The translations under genes and the position numbers were made by a program. A DNA stretch of 64,000 nucleotides from Medakamo hakoo. Lineage: Eukaryota; Chlorophyta; Trebouxiophyceae; Coccomyxaceae. Numbering within the stretch: position 1 is the first letter of the stretch; every line of letters starts with the position of its first letter. Shown in pieces: positions 49,910 to 60,322 of the stretch. Below the pieces are notes generated by a model, which ran no database searches, had not been told where the DNA came from, and saw only the letters and a program-made list of their open reading frames with translations. Where the stretch lies: assembly GCA_026636295.1 (NCBI GenBank), contig CP089462.1:620001-684000 (forward strand), read 5' to 3'.

Positions 49910-50667
49910 GCAGTTGCGGATGGCGTCGACGGGGACGGTGGCGGCGCCACTGTCGGGCGCGGACGCGACCGCGGCGGGCGGGTCTTGGGGGTGGGGTGGG
50001 GTGAGGGTTCGGGGGGAGGGGGGGGGGTGAGGGTTTGGGGGTGTGAGACGGGCGGACGGACGCAACGGAGGCCGCGGCCGCGATCCCCCTCCAGCCCGGG
50101 CGTTTTTTTGTGAGGCCAGCGCGGAGAGAGAGAGGTGTGGCTAGCGAAGCGGCGCGCGCGCCTGCGCGAAAATCAAGGCAAAGTCGCGCCCTCCCCACTG
50201 CCCATGACGCCGACTCACCCGCCACCGCCGTCGCAGAAGACATCAGACGGGCCATGCGTGGCGCCAGGCTGGAAGGGCGAGGGGCCAGGCCTGTTGCGTG
50301 GTGAGGACGGAGAGCGTCAGAGAGGTCGTATCGGAGAAACTAGAGGCGGTGGCGAGAATTGGGCGGCGGCTGACGCCCGGCCGGCACGGTGGCAAGCATT
50401 CTACCCCTGCCAAACCCACATCCAACGCTGCATCAGTCCTCTTTCATGACCGCGGGAGAGCGGCGAGCAGTGTAAACCCCGCCTGCCTCCTTTCCGACAC
50501 GCCCAAAACGCACCGGCAACGCCCGCCCGCGCCGGCTGCTGCACGAGCAGCGCGGCCGCGCTCGGCGTCCGGGCCAGGCCGGCCGGGGGAGCCGACACGC
50601 CGCCCGCCACGCGCCCCGCGCTGGCAGAGCGCTTCATCAAGCGCGGTGTGGAGGCCGCGCCAGACAT
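48098..50667 (-). CDS. TYPA: plastid TypA/BipA translational GTPase
   Basis: TypA/BipA is a ribosome-binding GTPase related to EF-G and LepA. The plastid form aids ribosome function under stress. Exons are 50514-50667, 50219-50290 and 48098-49983, all in phase, 703 residues. The first two exons give a transit peptide ([19 protein letters not shown]..., [12 protein letters not shown]). G-domain: [20 protein letters not shown] (G1), [14 protein letters not shown] (G2), [19 protein letters not shown] (G3), [16 protein letters not shown] (G4). Then [53 protein letters not shown] and the BipA-specific C-terminus with [58 protein letters not shown] and [18 protein letters not shown]. Splicing exon 2 directly to exon 3 is the only in-phase route I found. 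Confidence 0.95.
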
Positions 50668-50854
50668 GAAAGGGAGGGTGGAGGCGAGGAGCCGGCGCAA
50701 AATTTTTGTTTGTTTTTTCGCGTCGAGCCAGACGCGAAGAGAGGTGTGGCACACAGCACAGTTTTCGCAGGGAGAAAACTCGGAATTCGGCGTGTTAGCC
50801 GTCCGTGCCCTCACACACACGGCACTGAGGAGGAGACTCACTCAGCCACCAGCG

Positions 50855-51204
50855 ATGTCGTTTGTCAAGGGCCTGGTCGCCCGGTCGCCCCAGGTGCGGG
50901 GCGAGGAGAGGAGGAGAGAGGAGACGAGGCAAGAGACCGTGCGCGCCTCCGAACCAACCCGCCTCCTCTCACTCGGGACCCGCGCACCCTGCACACCCCC
51001 ACTCCACGACAAGCACAGAACATCGCCGCCTGGGGCACGGCCGGCCTCCTAGCATACTGGCTGTGGGTGCGCCCGGAACAGGAGCGCGAACGGGCGCGGC
51101 AAGAAGCCCGCGCGCGTGCCGCAGCAGGGTCCGCGGGCGTCGACCGTGCCCGGCCGACGCCAGACCCGCAGGTCGGTGGGGCCCGCCCGGGGAAAGGAGC
51201 TTAG
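50855..51204 (+). CDS. 74-residue single-pass membrane microprotein
   Basis: Exons are 50855-50893 and 51019-51204, in phase (donor GTGCGG, acceptor CACAG), 74 residues. Exon 1 reads MSFVKGLVARSPQ. Exon 2 starts NIAAWGTAGLLAYWLWVRP, one short membrane segment ending in Trp, followed by a highly charged helix (EQERERARQEARARAAA) and a Pro/Gly end. Positively charged residues before the segment and the short size resemble small mitochondrial inner-membrane or plastid membrane proteins. I cannot name it. The 187-base divergent spacing from TypA, correct splice signals and a clean start context support a real gene. Confidence 0.6.
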
Positions 51205-51590
51205 AGCAGAGGAGGGAGGGGCGTCTCGTTGTTGTTATTTGTTTGCATCTCAGCCAGAGGTTGGTGTCCGCCGTTGACTCTCTTTCCTTCCTGCCCAGGG
51301 CGGGAAGGTCGACGCCACGCCCTTGCTCCTTCATAGCACAGTTCGTGCGCAGCACGCGCGAGGCGCGGCGCCCCACGGTGGCCTTCTCTATCAAGCTTTC
51401 GCCCACCAGACCACGCAACCCTCTGCACCAGGAGACCTGCGCCAGGCCCTGGCGCGGCAGGGTGTGGCCAGGCGGCCGCGCTGCTGTTGAGGCGCGCAAG
51501 CTTTTTTTTTTTGCTGTCGCGCCGCGCATTTCCTCGCCCGCCGACTCCCAACTACCTCTCTCTCCCGTCTCAAGACCCCACTCGCCAACA
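51205..51590. promoter_or_regulatory. spacer upstream of REV1
   Basis: About 386 bases between two plus-strand genes, mixed in composition, with a T-run (ten T at about 51501-51511). The REV1 frame is open upstream but has no coding character, so I treat this as 3' UTR plus promoter. Confidence 0.4.
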
Positions 51591-54500
51591 ATGGGCGGCC
51601 GCGGCGGCTACGTCCCCATCGCCCGGGACGACGGCTACGGCTTCCGCGAGTACATGCGCGACAAGATTTCAAAACTGGGCGACCAGCACGGCGCGCACGC
51701 GGCGAACTTGGCCGCCGCGGCGGCTGGAGGCGGGCCGTCCACCTCGGCCGCGTCCACCCTGTTCGCCGGCGTCACCATCCACGTCAACGGCCACACCGTC
51801 CCGTCCCACGCCGACCTGCGCGACACCATGGCCCGCCACGGCGGCGGCTTTGCCAACTACTATTCCCGGTCCACCGTCACGCACGTTGTGTGTTCCAACT
51901 TGCCCGACACCAAAGTTCGGGAACAGCTCGCACGGAACGGAAATGGCAACCGTTCCGGCCCGCCCATCGTCCGGCCTGAGTGGGTGACAGCGTGCGTGGA
52001 GGCGGGGAGGATCCTGCCCACCGGTCCGTTCCTGTTGGTTCCACCGGGCCCGCCACCAGGCCAGCGGACGCTGGTCCCGGCGCCGGCCGCGCCCGCGCTC
52101 GCCCGCCCAGGCGGGAGCGGCGTTGCGGCACCACCCGCCGCGCCAGCCTGCTGGGGCGGCGCCGACGCCGCCGCCAACCCGCTGTCTCCTTCGCAGACCC
52201 TCGCCCGCGCGGCCGCCGCCGCCGCCGCCGCCCGCGCCGACTGCGCCGCGCTCAAAGGCCCACCCCGCACGTCGGCCGACCACGCCGGCTCAGACTTCAT
52301 TTCCAGCTTCCACGCCGCGTCCCGCCTGCATTTTATTGGTGCCTGGCGGGCGCGGGCGGAAGGCGTGCTGGCCGCCGCGGAAGCGGCGGTGGCGGCCGGG
52401 ACAGTGCCCGGAGGTGAGGGCGGCCCCGGAGACGGCGGCGGTGCGCCACCGCACCACCGCGCGCGCTTCCACCCCGTCCCCGGCGCGCCCCGCACCATCA
52501 TCCACGTCGACATGGACGCCTTCTTTGTGTCCGTCGCCATCATGAAGAACCCGGCGCTGGCCGGCGTCCCCCTCGCCGTCTGCCACTCCAACGCGTCCGG
52601 CGGGTCGGGCGAGGTGGCCTGCCCCTCGTACGAGGCCCGGGCGGTCGGCGTGAAGGCCGGCATGTTCATGGCGGCCGCCCGGCGCCTGTGCCCCTCCCTC
52701 GTCGTCGTGCCGTACGACTTCCCGGCGTATGAGGCCGCGTCGGTCGCCCTGTACTCCGCCCTCCTTGCCGAAGCGGCGGCCGTCCAACCGCTGTCCGTGG
52801 ATGAAGCGTTTGTCGATGCGACCGGCCACCCCGACCCGGCCGGGTGGGCGGCGCGCTTGAGGGCGCGCGTGCGCGCCGCGACGGGCGGGTGCACGGCCAG
52901 TGCCGGCATTGGACCCAACCTCCTCTTGGCCCGCTTGGCGACCGATGCAGCCAAACCCGACGGCCAGGCCGTCGTGGGCCCGGGCCAGGAGGGCGCGGAC
53001 GCGTTGCTGCTGGGCTTGGGCGTCGACGCCCTGCCGGGAGTCGGCTGGGTCGCCCGAAAAAAACTGACGGACGCCGGCGTGCTGACGGTCGCGGACGCCC
53101 GCGCCGCCGGCCGTGCCCGCCTGGTCTCCATCCTGGGTGAGGGCCCGGGCGGCGGCCTGTGGGAGGCGGCGCACGGCCGGGATGACCGGCCCCTCGTGCC
53201 GGGCCTGGCCAAGCGCCGGTCCCTCAGCTCGGAGTGCAACTACGCCGTCCGCCCCCGCCACGGCCCCGACGCCGAGGAGCTGGTCCGCCAGCATGCCGTC
53301 GCCCTGGCGGCCCGCATGGCGGGGGAAGGGCCCGACGGCGGCGGGACGCGGCCCGTGCGCGGGTGCCGGCTGACGCTCAAGCTGCTGGTCCGGCGCCCGG
53401 GCGTGGGCGAGCCCGCGAAATTCATGGGGTGCGGCATCTGCGACGCCGCGAGCAAGTCGTGCGTGCTGGGTGGGGGTCCGACCCGGGATGCGGGCGTCTT
53501 GGCGGCGGCGGGCGTGCGCCTGCTGCGCGCGTGCGCGCCGTCCGGCGGCGGGCCGTCCACCATCCCGCCCGCGTGGGCGCAGGAGATCCGCGGCGTCGGC
53601 TTGTCCGTGTCGGATTTAGTGGAAGACGGCGAGGAGGGGGGCGGCCCTGTCGGTGAACGTGGCGGCGGGCCGCGCCAGGCGGCCCTGCCGGCCCTGCTCG
53701 CGCGGACGGCCCTGCCCTCGCCGCCGGGCGGCGGGGGTGGGGGGGGCGGGAGCGCGCGCCCGCCGCCTCTGCCCCACCCACCGGCCAAGAAAGCCCGCGT
53801 GGCCGGCGCCGCCCCACCCCCGCCCCCCTCCTCCTCGCCGCCCTGCGAGGGCTGGGTCTTTGAACCCACGTCGGACGATGACGAGGACAAGGGCGAGGGC
53901 GACGAAGGCGGGGCGCGCGGCGCCTGGAGCGCGCGCCCGCCCTCCCTCTCTCAGGTGGACGCCGCCGTCTTTGACGCCTTGCCGGCCTCCGTGCAAGCCG
54001 AGCTGGTGGCGACCCTGCCCCGGTCCCGGACAGTGGTGCCGGCGGCGGCGGGCGTCCCCCTGCCGATGACGCGGCCTGGACAGCGGCGGCCGCCGCCGCC
54101 GCCGTCCCGCCTGCGCCGCGCGCTCCTGCCCGTCCACCAGCAGGGAGCGCGCCAACAGGCGGCCCGGCCGTCGGTGGAAGCCTTGCCCCCGCTCTCCCAA
54201 CTGGACCCCTCGGCCCTGGACGCCCTGCCGCTGGCGCTGAAGCGGGAGATCGAGGTCGCGTACGGCATCGGCGTCGCCGCGTCGACGTCCGGCGGGAGAG
54301 GGAGCGGCGGGAGTGGGCGGCCCTGGCGCACGCCGCCGCCCAAGGGCAAGGCCGGGCTCGGCCGCCGCCAGCCGACGCTGCACGTCCAAAACGGCTTGCT
54401 GTCGCCCTCGCCCGTCCGGCGTAAAAAGCCGGCGGAGAGCGGCGGGGCGGCGGCCGTTGCGGCGCGTCCGCCCAGCCCACGCCCGCCGCCCGTGTCTGCT

Positions 54501-54794
54501 GCCGACGTCGCGGCGGCGGTGGTCGACGCGGCCGCCCTGTTGAGCGGTGCTGAAGACGCAGGCGCGCCCGCCCGGGCGGCCGCTGCCTTCAACACAGCCG
54601 CGGCGTGGGCGGGCGGGCGGGCGGCCCTTGACCCGTCCGGCGACCTGGAGGGGGTTGCAGTCGTGGGGCGGGCCCTGGCGCGCGTGGGCCGCCGGGACGG
54701 CGGGTGGCTGGGAGCGGCGGCGGTCCAAGCGTTGGAGGGGTTGCAGGCGCAGGTGGGGCGGCGGTGTGGTGGCAGCCGGGTGCGGCTGTGGTAG
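51591..54794 (+). CDS. REV1: DNA repair polymerase REV1
   Basis: REV1 is the dCMP transferase and scaffold of translesion synthesis. Single exon, 1,067 residues. The start has GYGFREYMRDKISKLGDQHG, a REV1 hallmark. A BRCT domain follows (about 58-150: LFAGVTIHVNGHTVPSHADL, HVVCSNLPDTK, PPIVRPEWVTACVEAGRILP). The Y-family core has RTIIHVDMDAFFVSVAIMKN (about residue 302, first catalytic Asp), SYEARAVGVKAGMFMAAARR, LSVDEAFVDATG (about 400, second acidic pair), ASAGIGPNLLLARLATDAAK and PGVGWVARKKLTDAG. Two ubiquitin-binding-motif-like repeats sit near 786 (VFDALPASVQAELVATLP) and 868 (LDALPLALKREIEVAYG). The C-terminal 100 residues are Ala-rich and would correspond to the REV7/polymerase-binding domain. 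Linkers are low complexity. Confidence 0.93.
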   Translation: MGGRGGYVPIARDDGYGFREYMRDKISKLGDQHGAHAANLAAAAAGGGPSTSAASTLFAGVTIHVNGHTVPSHADLRDTMARHGGGFANYYSRSTVTHVVCSNLPDTKVREQLARNGNGNRSGPPIVRPEWVTACVEAGRILPTGPFLLVPPGPPPGQRTLVPAPAAPALARPGGSGVAAPPAAPACWGGADAAANPLSPSQTLARAAAAAAAARADCAALKGPPRTSADHAGSDFISSFHAASRLHFIGAWRARAEGVLAAAEAAVAAGTVPGGEGGPGDGGGAPPHHRARFHPVPGAPRTIIHVDMDAFFVSVAIMKNPALAGVPLAVCHSNASGGSGEVACPSYEARAVGVKAGMFMAAARRLCPSLVVVPYDFPAYEAASVALYSALLAEAAAVQPLSVDEAFVDATGHPDPAGWAARLRARVRAATGGCTASAGIGPNLLLARLATDAAKPDGQAVVGPGQEGADALLLGLGVDALPGVGWVARKKLTDAGVLTVADARAAGRARLVSILGEGPGGGLWEAAHGRDDRPLVPGLAKRRSLSSECNYAVRPRHGPDAEELVRQHAVALAARMAGEGPDGGGTRPVRGCRLTLKLLVRRPGVGEPAKFMGCGICDAASKSCVLGGGPTRDAGVLAAAGVRLLRACAPSGGGPSTIPPAWAQEIRGVGLSVSDLVEDGEEGGGPVGERGGGPRQAALPALLARTALPSPPGGGGGGGGSARPPPLPHPPAKKARVAGAAPPPPPSSSPPCEGWVFEPTSDDDEDKGEGDEGGARGAWSARPPSLSQVDAAVFDALPASVQAELVATLPRSRTVVPAAAGVPLPMTRPGQRRPPPPPSRLRRALLPVHQQGARQQAARPSVEALPPLSQLDPSALDALPLALKREIEVAYGIGVAASTSGGRGSGGSGRPWRTPPPKGKAGLGRRQPTLHVQNGLLSPSPVRRKKPAESGGAAAVAARPPSPRPPPVSAADVAAAVVDAAALLSGAEDAGAPARAAAAFNTAAAWAGGRAALDPSGDLEGVAVVGRALARVGRRDGGWLGAAAVQALEGLQAQVGRRCGGSRVRLW

Positions 54795-54894
54795 AGAGAG
54801 AGGTGTGTAGCTTTGTTTTCTGTAGATGGAAGAGAGACAGATCACCGTTCAGTCGAGCGAGACGGGCAGACCGAGAGGACGAAAAACGCATCGC

Positions 54895-57800
54895 ATGCAC
54901 TCTGCCGGCGCGCACCCGGCGCCCGCGCCACGCCGCCCACCCGGCCCTCGCCCACCCGGCCTCCTGATCGCCGTGGACGCGGCGGGGCTGGCGGCGGGCG
55001 GCCCTTCCGCCGCAGAAACCGCCCAACTCGTCGCGGCTCGCCTGTTGCGCGGTGCGGTGCTGCGTTGCGCGGGCCACGCCGACGCGTCCACCTCCCAACC
55101 GCACCCGCTCCACCCCAACTGGGGGTGGGCGTTGCTGGGCGGAGGGCAAGGCGGTGGAGTTGGGCGCGTGGCGGTTGGTAAGTGTGCGGGGAGGGCGTTG
55201 CGCAATTCAAAACGGCGCTCGGGCCGGGCCTGAGCGAAAAAAAATAAAGAAACGACAGCTCGAAGCGTGCGGGGTTGGGCAGGCCTCGCCCATCCCACTC
55301 CACCGCCCTCATTCAGTAGCTGGACCACCTTCCATCAATTTACGATGAGAAAACGGAGCTCACTGTGTCCCCCGCCACTTCCACACAGGCTCCAAGCGCA
55401 AGCGCGCGCCAGGGGACGGCGCCCGCACCCGCGCATCGGTCTCCTCGTTCTCGGCCCTGGCCGTGGCAGTGTCTGCTGCCGCGGCGGCCGGCGATGGCGC
55501 GGCCGCCTCTCAACCGGCCGGTGGCGGTGGGAGCGTGGCCAGCGCGGACGGCGCGGCGGCCTTGGCGGCCGGGCTGTCGGACGCGGTCGCGGCCTTTGCC
55601 GGCGGCACGCGCCCAGCAGCGCCCGGCCCGGCCGACCACTGCTACGACGCCGACGCGGAGAACGCGGGCCCGCCGGCGTCCGCGCCGCTGGGCATCGCGC
55701 ACACCCGGCCGGGCGACGTCATTGCGATCGTCGCGCCCTTGGGCGGCGCCCGCCCGGCCGCGGCCGCCGCCCTCGCGCGCGCGGGTTTTCCGGCGCTCGC
55801 CGGCGGTGCGCGCTTAGTCTGGATCGACACCGCCCTACCCTCTCCCACCGACGTCCTGCCCTCGTCTCAGGACCGCGTGGCGTCGTTGCTGGCATCCTGC
55901 GGTGGCGGGGTCGTCTTTCCGGCGGCCGGCCTGGCGGCGTCAGAGTCCACGGCCCGCCTGGACGGCGCGTTGGCCACGCTGCTGGGCTGCGCGCCCAGCC
56001 AGCTCGCGGCCGGCGCGGCCGCCCTCGCCCTGCCGCCCGCCGCCGACCCGGCCATCACCTGGGGCGCGCCGCCGCCCGGGTCGACGGCTCCGCTGGCCCC
56101 CGTCCTCACCGCCGCGGTGCGGGAGCTGGTGAGCGCGGCGGCGAGTGCGGCGGCGGCGGCCGACGCGGCGGCGGCGGCCGACGCGGCCGCGGCTGGGGAG
56201 AAAGACAAGGGCGGCGCCGGCGGCGGCGCCAGGGACGCCAAGGACGCACACTCCCCCGCGTCCTCCGCGCCCGTCACCTCCGCCGCCCCTCCCACGCGCG
56301 CCCACGGTGCGGGCGGCAGCGCCGGCAACTTGGCCGCGGCGGCCGCGGCGTCCTCGGGCGCAATCGCTGGCTTGCCCGCCAAGCGCCGCCGCCGGGGGCC
56401 GGTGACGGGCGGGTCCGCACCCGACCGGGCCGCCACCGCCGTCGCGGCCGCTCGAGCGGCCCGCCGAGCGGCTGGGCTGGGCGCCGCACCCTTGGACCGG
56501 CGGCGGGCGATCATTGCCCGGGCGGCGACGGGCGCACTGACCACGAGCGGCGGCGGCGGCGGCGGCGGTGGCGGTGGCGGTGGAGGCAGCACGGGCGCGC
56601 TGCCCACGCTGCCCGCGCCGCCCGCTGATACGAGTGCAGGCGCTGCAGGCGATGCCGGCGCGCCCGCGCGCCCGCTCTCGGACGACCCGGCCGACGCGGC
56701 GGCCGCGCTGGCGGGCGCGGCGGCCGCGCGCGACGCGGCCGTGGCCGCGTGGACCGCCGACGGCGCGCCGCAGCTGTCCTTGGACGGCGTCGCGGACGAG
56801 GCGCGCCGCATTGTGAGCGCCGCGCGCGACGCCCTGGGCCGGTGCACGGCCCGGGCGGTGGCGGCCGGCGTGGCTTTGGTGGCGGGAGGCGCCGCGCCGT
56901 CGGCCGACCCACCCACCACCGACGCGCCGCTCCTGCCAGACCTGCCCGCCTCCGCGGCCGACGTCGCGGGCGCCCTGCTCGCCGTCGTGTGCCGGTCTTC
57001 CTCTGACGTCCGCCGCGCGCACGGCACGTCCGACGACGCGACGGCCGCCCGCAGGGCGGACGCGGCGCTGGCGCTGCTGCTGCGGCTGGAGGTCGCGGCG
57101 CGCGCCCCGGCCACGCTCCCAGCGCCGCCGCCCGCCGGGCGGGGCGCGCCACGCCCGCGCCCGGCGCCCTGCCGCGCCCGCGCCGCCGCCCCGCGCGACG
57201 CGTCCGCCCTGTTCCACCTGCTCATGCCGGACCTGTACTTCTTCCCGGGCGACGACGACCGCGCGTTCTTTGCCCGCGTGCTGCGCCCGCGCTTCCGGCG
57301 CACCTTGCCGGACGTCGTCGCGGCCCTCGCCGACGCGTGCGGGGAGGAGGAAGACGCCATGGGCGGGTTCCTGGGCCCTGGCGGCGGTCTGGGCGAGACG
57401 GGTGAGGTGGAACCCATGGCGGACGGGGAGGAGGGCGGGGCGGCGGCGCCCGGCCCGCCGGCCGCGGCCGCCCGCGGCGGGGCAGACCCTCCGTCCGGCG
57501 GCGGCGGCCCGGCCTCCTCCGCGTCCGGCCAGTCCGGCACCAGCGGCCGGCGGTCCAGCCGGGCTGCTGGACCCGGTGGCGGCGCCAACAGCGGGCCGCG
57601 GGCAGAGCTGGATGGCGGCGCGGCCGGCCCCGCCCGTGGCGGCGCCGCTCCAGCCGCAGCGGCCCGGCCGCCCGCGCGCGGCACTGCCGCGGGCGCGCGC
57701 CGCCTGTCGCTCGGCCGCCTGCTCCGCCGCCAGGACCAGGCGGGTGGAAACAACGCCGCTCCTGCCGTCGGCCGTGGGCGGCACCGCCTGGCGGGCGCTG

Positions 57801-59722
57801 CTGGCCGGACGACGGCCGCGGGCCCCGCCGCCGCCGCGCCCGGCCCCGGCGCCGTGCCCGACACGCCGCCCGACTCGGGCGCGCTCTTGGGCGCGGGCGG
57901 CTCGGCCTTGGCCGACGGCGGCACGCCCCCACAGAAAGTCACGCCCCAGTCCCGGCGCAAGCCGACGCCGCCGCAGCACCGGTACTCTGGCGGCGGCGGC
58001 GGCCGGGCCGCGGACGAAGAGGAGGGCGGAGGTGGAGGCGAGGACGACGACGGCGACGCGGCCGTGGGTGGCGACGGCCCCTCGCCCACGCACGTCGTCC
58101 CCGCCACGGCCGGCGGTGGCCGCCTCCCAGCGCCCGGCGGCGCGCCGCCCCTTCGCCCACGCGCCCTGCTCTTCGACGGCGCGGGCCCGGGCGGCCGGGA
58201 GGAAGCGGAAGCCGCGGCCGCGGCCGCGGCTGGTGGGGGTGGTGCGGGCCCCGCCGCACCCTCAGCCTCGCAAGCCACGAGCGACCTGGTCACCCGCGGC
58301 GGCGGCCAGCCCGCCGGCCGCCGCCGCACGGCCGACGGTGGCCGCCCGCCTGAAGACGAAGACGGCGACGAAGCCCAGGGCGGCGCGCCGCCGCCCGCGC
58401 CCAACTGGCTGTCGTCCCAGCGGGCGGGCGGCGGCGGAGGCGGCGGCGGTGCCGTGCCCGGTGCCGCCGCCGGCCGTCGTGGCCCGGCCGCCGCGGCTCA
58501 GCGCGCCGCTGCTTTGACCCGCGCGCCCAGCGCGCCCGTCGTCGCCGTTGCGGGCGGCGGCGGCGGTCTGGACGCGCTGGACGCCCTGCTGGCGGACGGC
58601 GGCGGTGCGGCTGCTGCTCCAGCCCCGAAACCACGCCCGGCGCACCAACCACCGCTGGCCCGCCGGGCCAGCGCGCCGACCGCCCTGCCGGCCCTGGGCG
58701 ACGGGGAGGACGAGTTTGTCGTCATCCCGGAGGCGGCTCCCGCCGCTCCGCCGCCGCCGCCGCCCCGCCCGGCCGCGGCGGCGGAGCCGTCTCCCGCCTC
58801 CACCGCGGGCGGCGCGCCCGCCCGCCCGCGCCCGCCCGCCGTGCCCGGGCCCGCCCCGCACAAAGCCCGGCCGAGCGCTGGTGCTGGCGGAGCGGCGGCG
58901 CGCACGCCCGGCGGCGGGCCCAAACCGCCCGTCGCCCGCAACCTGCTCGGCGGTGGGAGTGGGCGGGCGCCGGCTGCCGCGCCCGCGCCCGCGCCCGCGC
59001 CACGCCGGCCCGTGGTCGGCGGCTCGCCCGCCGCGAGGGGCACGGCCGCGCCGTCGCCGCGCCCGCCCTTGCCGCCCAGTGCCACCGTCCGCGGCTCGTC
59101 CGCCTCGCCCGCCACGGGCGGCGCGCCTGCCGCCGCGCGCCCAGCGTCCGCCGCCCGGCCGCCGCCTCTGCCGCGCGCGAGCCCGGCGGGCGCGGCCGCG
59201 GGCGCGACCCCGCCGCCCGCCCGCCCGGGCGTTCCGGACGCCGGAGCGGGTGGCGTCGCCGCGGCCACGCCCTCGACCGCCGGCCGCCCCGCCCGGTCCA
59301 CGCCCGTGCCGCGCCCGGGCTCGGCGGGCGGCGCCCTGCTGGCCGGCCCGCCGCCGCACCCGTTCCCCGGCCCCAAGGCTGTCGTCCTGTTTGTCGCGCC
59401 GCCCGGCCCGGGCGGCGTGGCCCCGGCCGTCCGCCACTTCCGCATTGTGGGCCCGCCCCGCGTGCCGTCCGCGGCGGGGCCGGCCGGGCCGGCCGGCACG
59501 CCCACCGTGGGCGGCCTGCCGGCGCCGCCGCCGGGCGCGGTCGCGCTCACGTACCGCGCCCGCGACATCTCGCCCCACCTGGCCGAGTCCGACTTCCTGG
59601 ACTTTGCGGCGCCGGAGGCCCGGGTGGCGGTGACGCTGGAGGCCGGGCTGTTCCGCGGGCCGGCGACGGGCGTGCGTGCGCTGGCGGGCGCGCCGCTGGG
59701 CGCGTGGTGTTACCGCGAGTGA
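54895..59722 (+). CDS. very large low-complexity protein of unknown function
   Basis: Exons are 54895-55177 and 55389-59722, in phase (donor GTAAGT, acceptor CACAG), about 1,538 residues; an upstream in-frame ATG at 54826 would add 23. The N-terminal 230 residues look folded: GLLIAVDAAGLAAGG, GWALLGG, then GSKRKRAPGDG (possible nuclear signal), DVIAIVAPLGG and ARLVWIDTALPS. That strand pattern recalls a von Willebrand A-like fold. A second conserved-looking block near residue 695 is FHLLMPDLYFFPGDDDRAFF. The last about 115 residues (KAVVLFVAPPGPGG, VALTYRARDISPHLAESDFL, GAWCYRE) also look folded. Between them lie roughly 1,000 residues of Ala/Gly/Pro/Arg linker. A Treslin-like replication protein is a speculative option from the N-terminal strand order only. 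Confidence 0.6.
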
Positions 59723-60322
59723 GAGGAGTGATGGGAGGGAGGGAGGAATGGAGGGAAAGAGACGCATGGAGGGGGGAGGGCGGGCGCCCGTGAATAAAAA
59801 AAAAACAGAATCGGAGAGAGAGCGGGGCGGGGCCTCGTGTGAGTGAGTGTCTGAATGTGCGCTGTTGTGCCTGTGTGCGCGAAAAGAAACAAGAAAAAAA
59901 AAATCCTCTATCGACCGCCCAGGGCGGTTTTTTTTTTCCAACCCGCTCGTCTCTCTCGGCTCGCACGTCGCTCGGTCTCTCACTCTCGCTCTCGCACTCG
60001 CTCACTCACTCGTTCTCTCACTCACGCGGGGAGGGGCACGGGCATGGCACAAGCCCAGGCGCGCCCACGGCCGCGCTCAAGGAGCCTGTCCACAACTGCC
60101 CGCACCCCCTCCCCCCGCTCTCTTTCGGAAGAATGGTTGCCTCGCCCATCCAACACACACCCCACCAAGAAAAGAAAAAGACTCTCTCACACACACCCCA
60201 CACTCCACGAAAACACACACTCGTTTTTTCTAGCGTCTTGTTAAAGGAAAGGAAGAAATGAGGGGGACAAGGGGGGAAGGGGGGAAAGCAAGCCGTCGGC
60301 GCGCGCGCGCGCACAGAGGACT
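59723..60322. other. 600-base convergent spacer, AT-tract and CT/CA rich
   Basis: This is the longest gene-free stretch, between the stops of the large unknown gene and the desaturase. It holds A runs (59799, 59893), T runs (59928), CTCTCACTCTCG-type repeats at about 59970-60020 and CACACA-rich DNA at about 60150-60225. A short dyad with a T run lies at 59914-59937. Frames here are repeat-driven and not supported. Confidence 0.5.
59914..59937 (+). terminator. hairpin followed by T run
   Basis: ACCGCCCAGGGCGGT is a perfect 5-base stem (ACCGC/GCGGT) with a five-base loop, followed by ten T. It has the shape of an intrinsic terminator, but in a nuclear eukaryotic context it may be chance or a Pol III or 3'-end signal. 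Confidence 0.25.

Noticed and set aside
49984-50150. Alternative extra TypA exon after the GCGCAG at about 50150
   Set aside because: It has a good acceptor but no donor in a phase compatible with the next exon; direct splicing of exon 2 to exon 3 fits both phase and signals.
55867-58404. Long minus-strand open frame (845 codons) opposite the large unknown gene
   Set aside because: It is antisense to a frame with matching splice signals, consists of Ser/Ala/Pro/Gly repeats without any domain, and long antisense frames are expected where third positions are nearly all G or C.
59839-60261. Overlapping plus-strand frames in the long convergent spacer
   Set aside because: They translate CT, CA and A/T repeats into Ser/Leu/Thr/His runs in all three frames, the mark of simple-sequence DNA.
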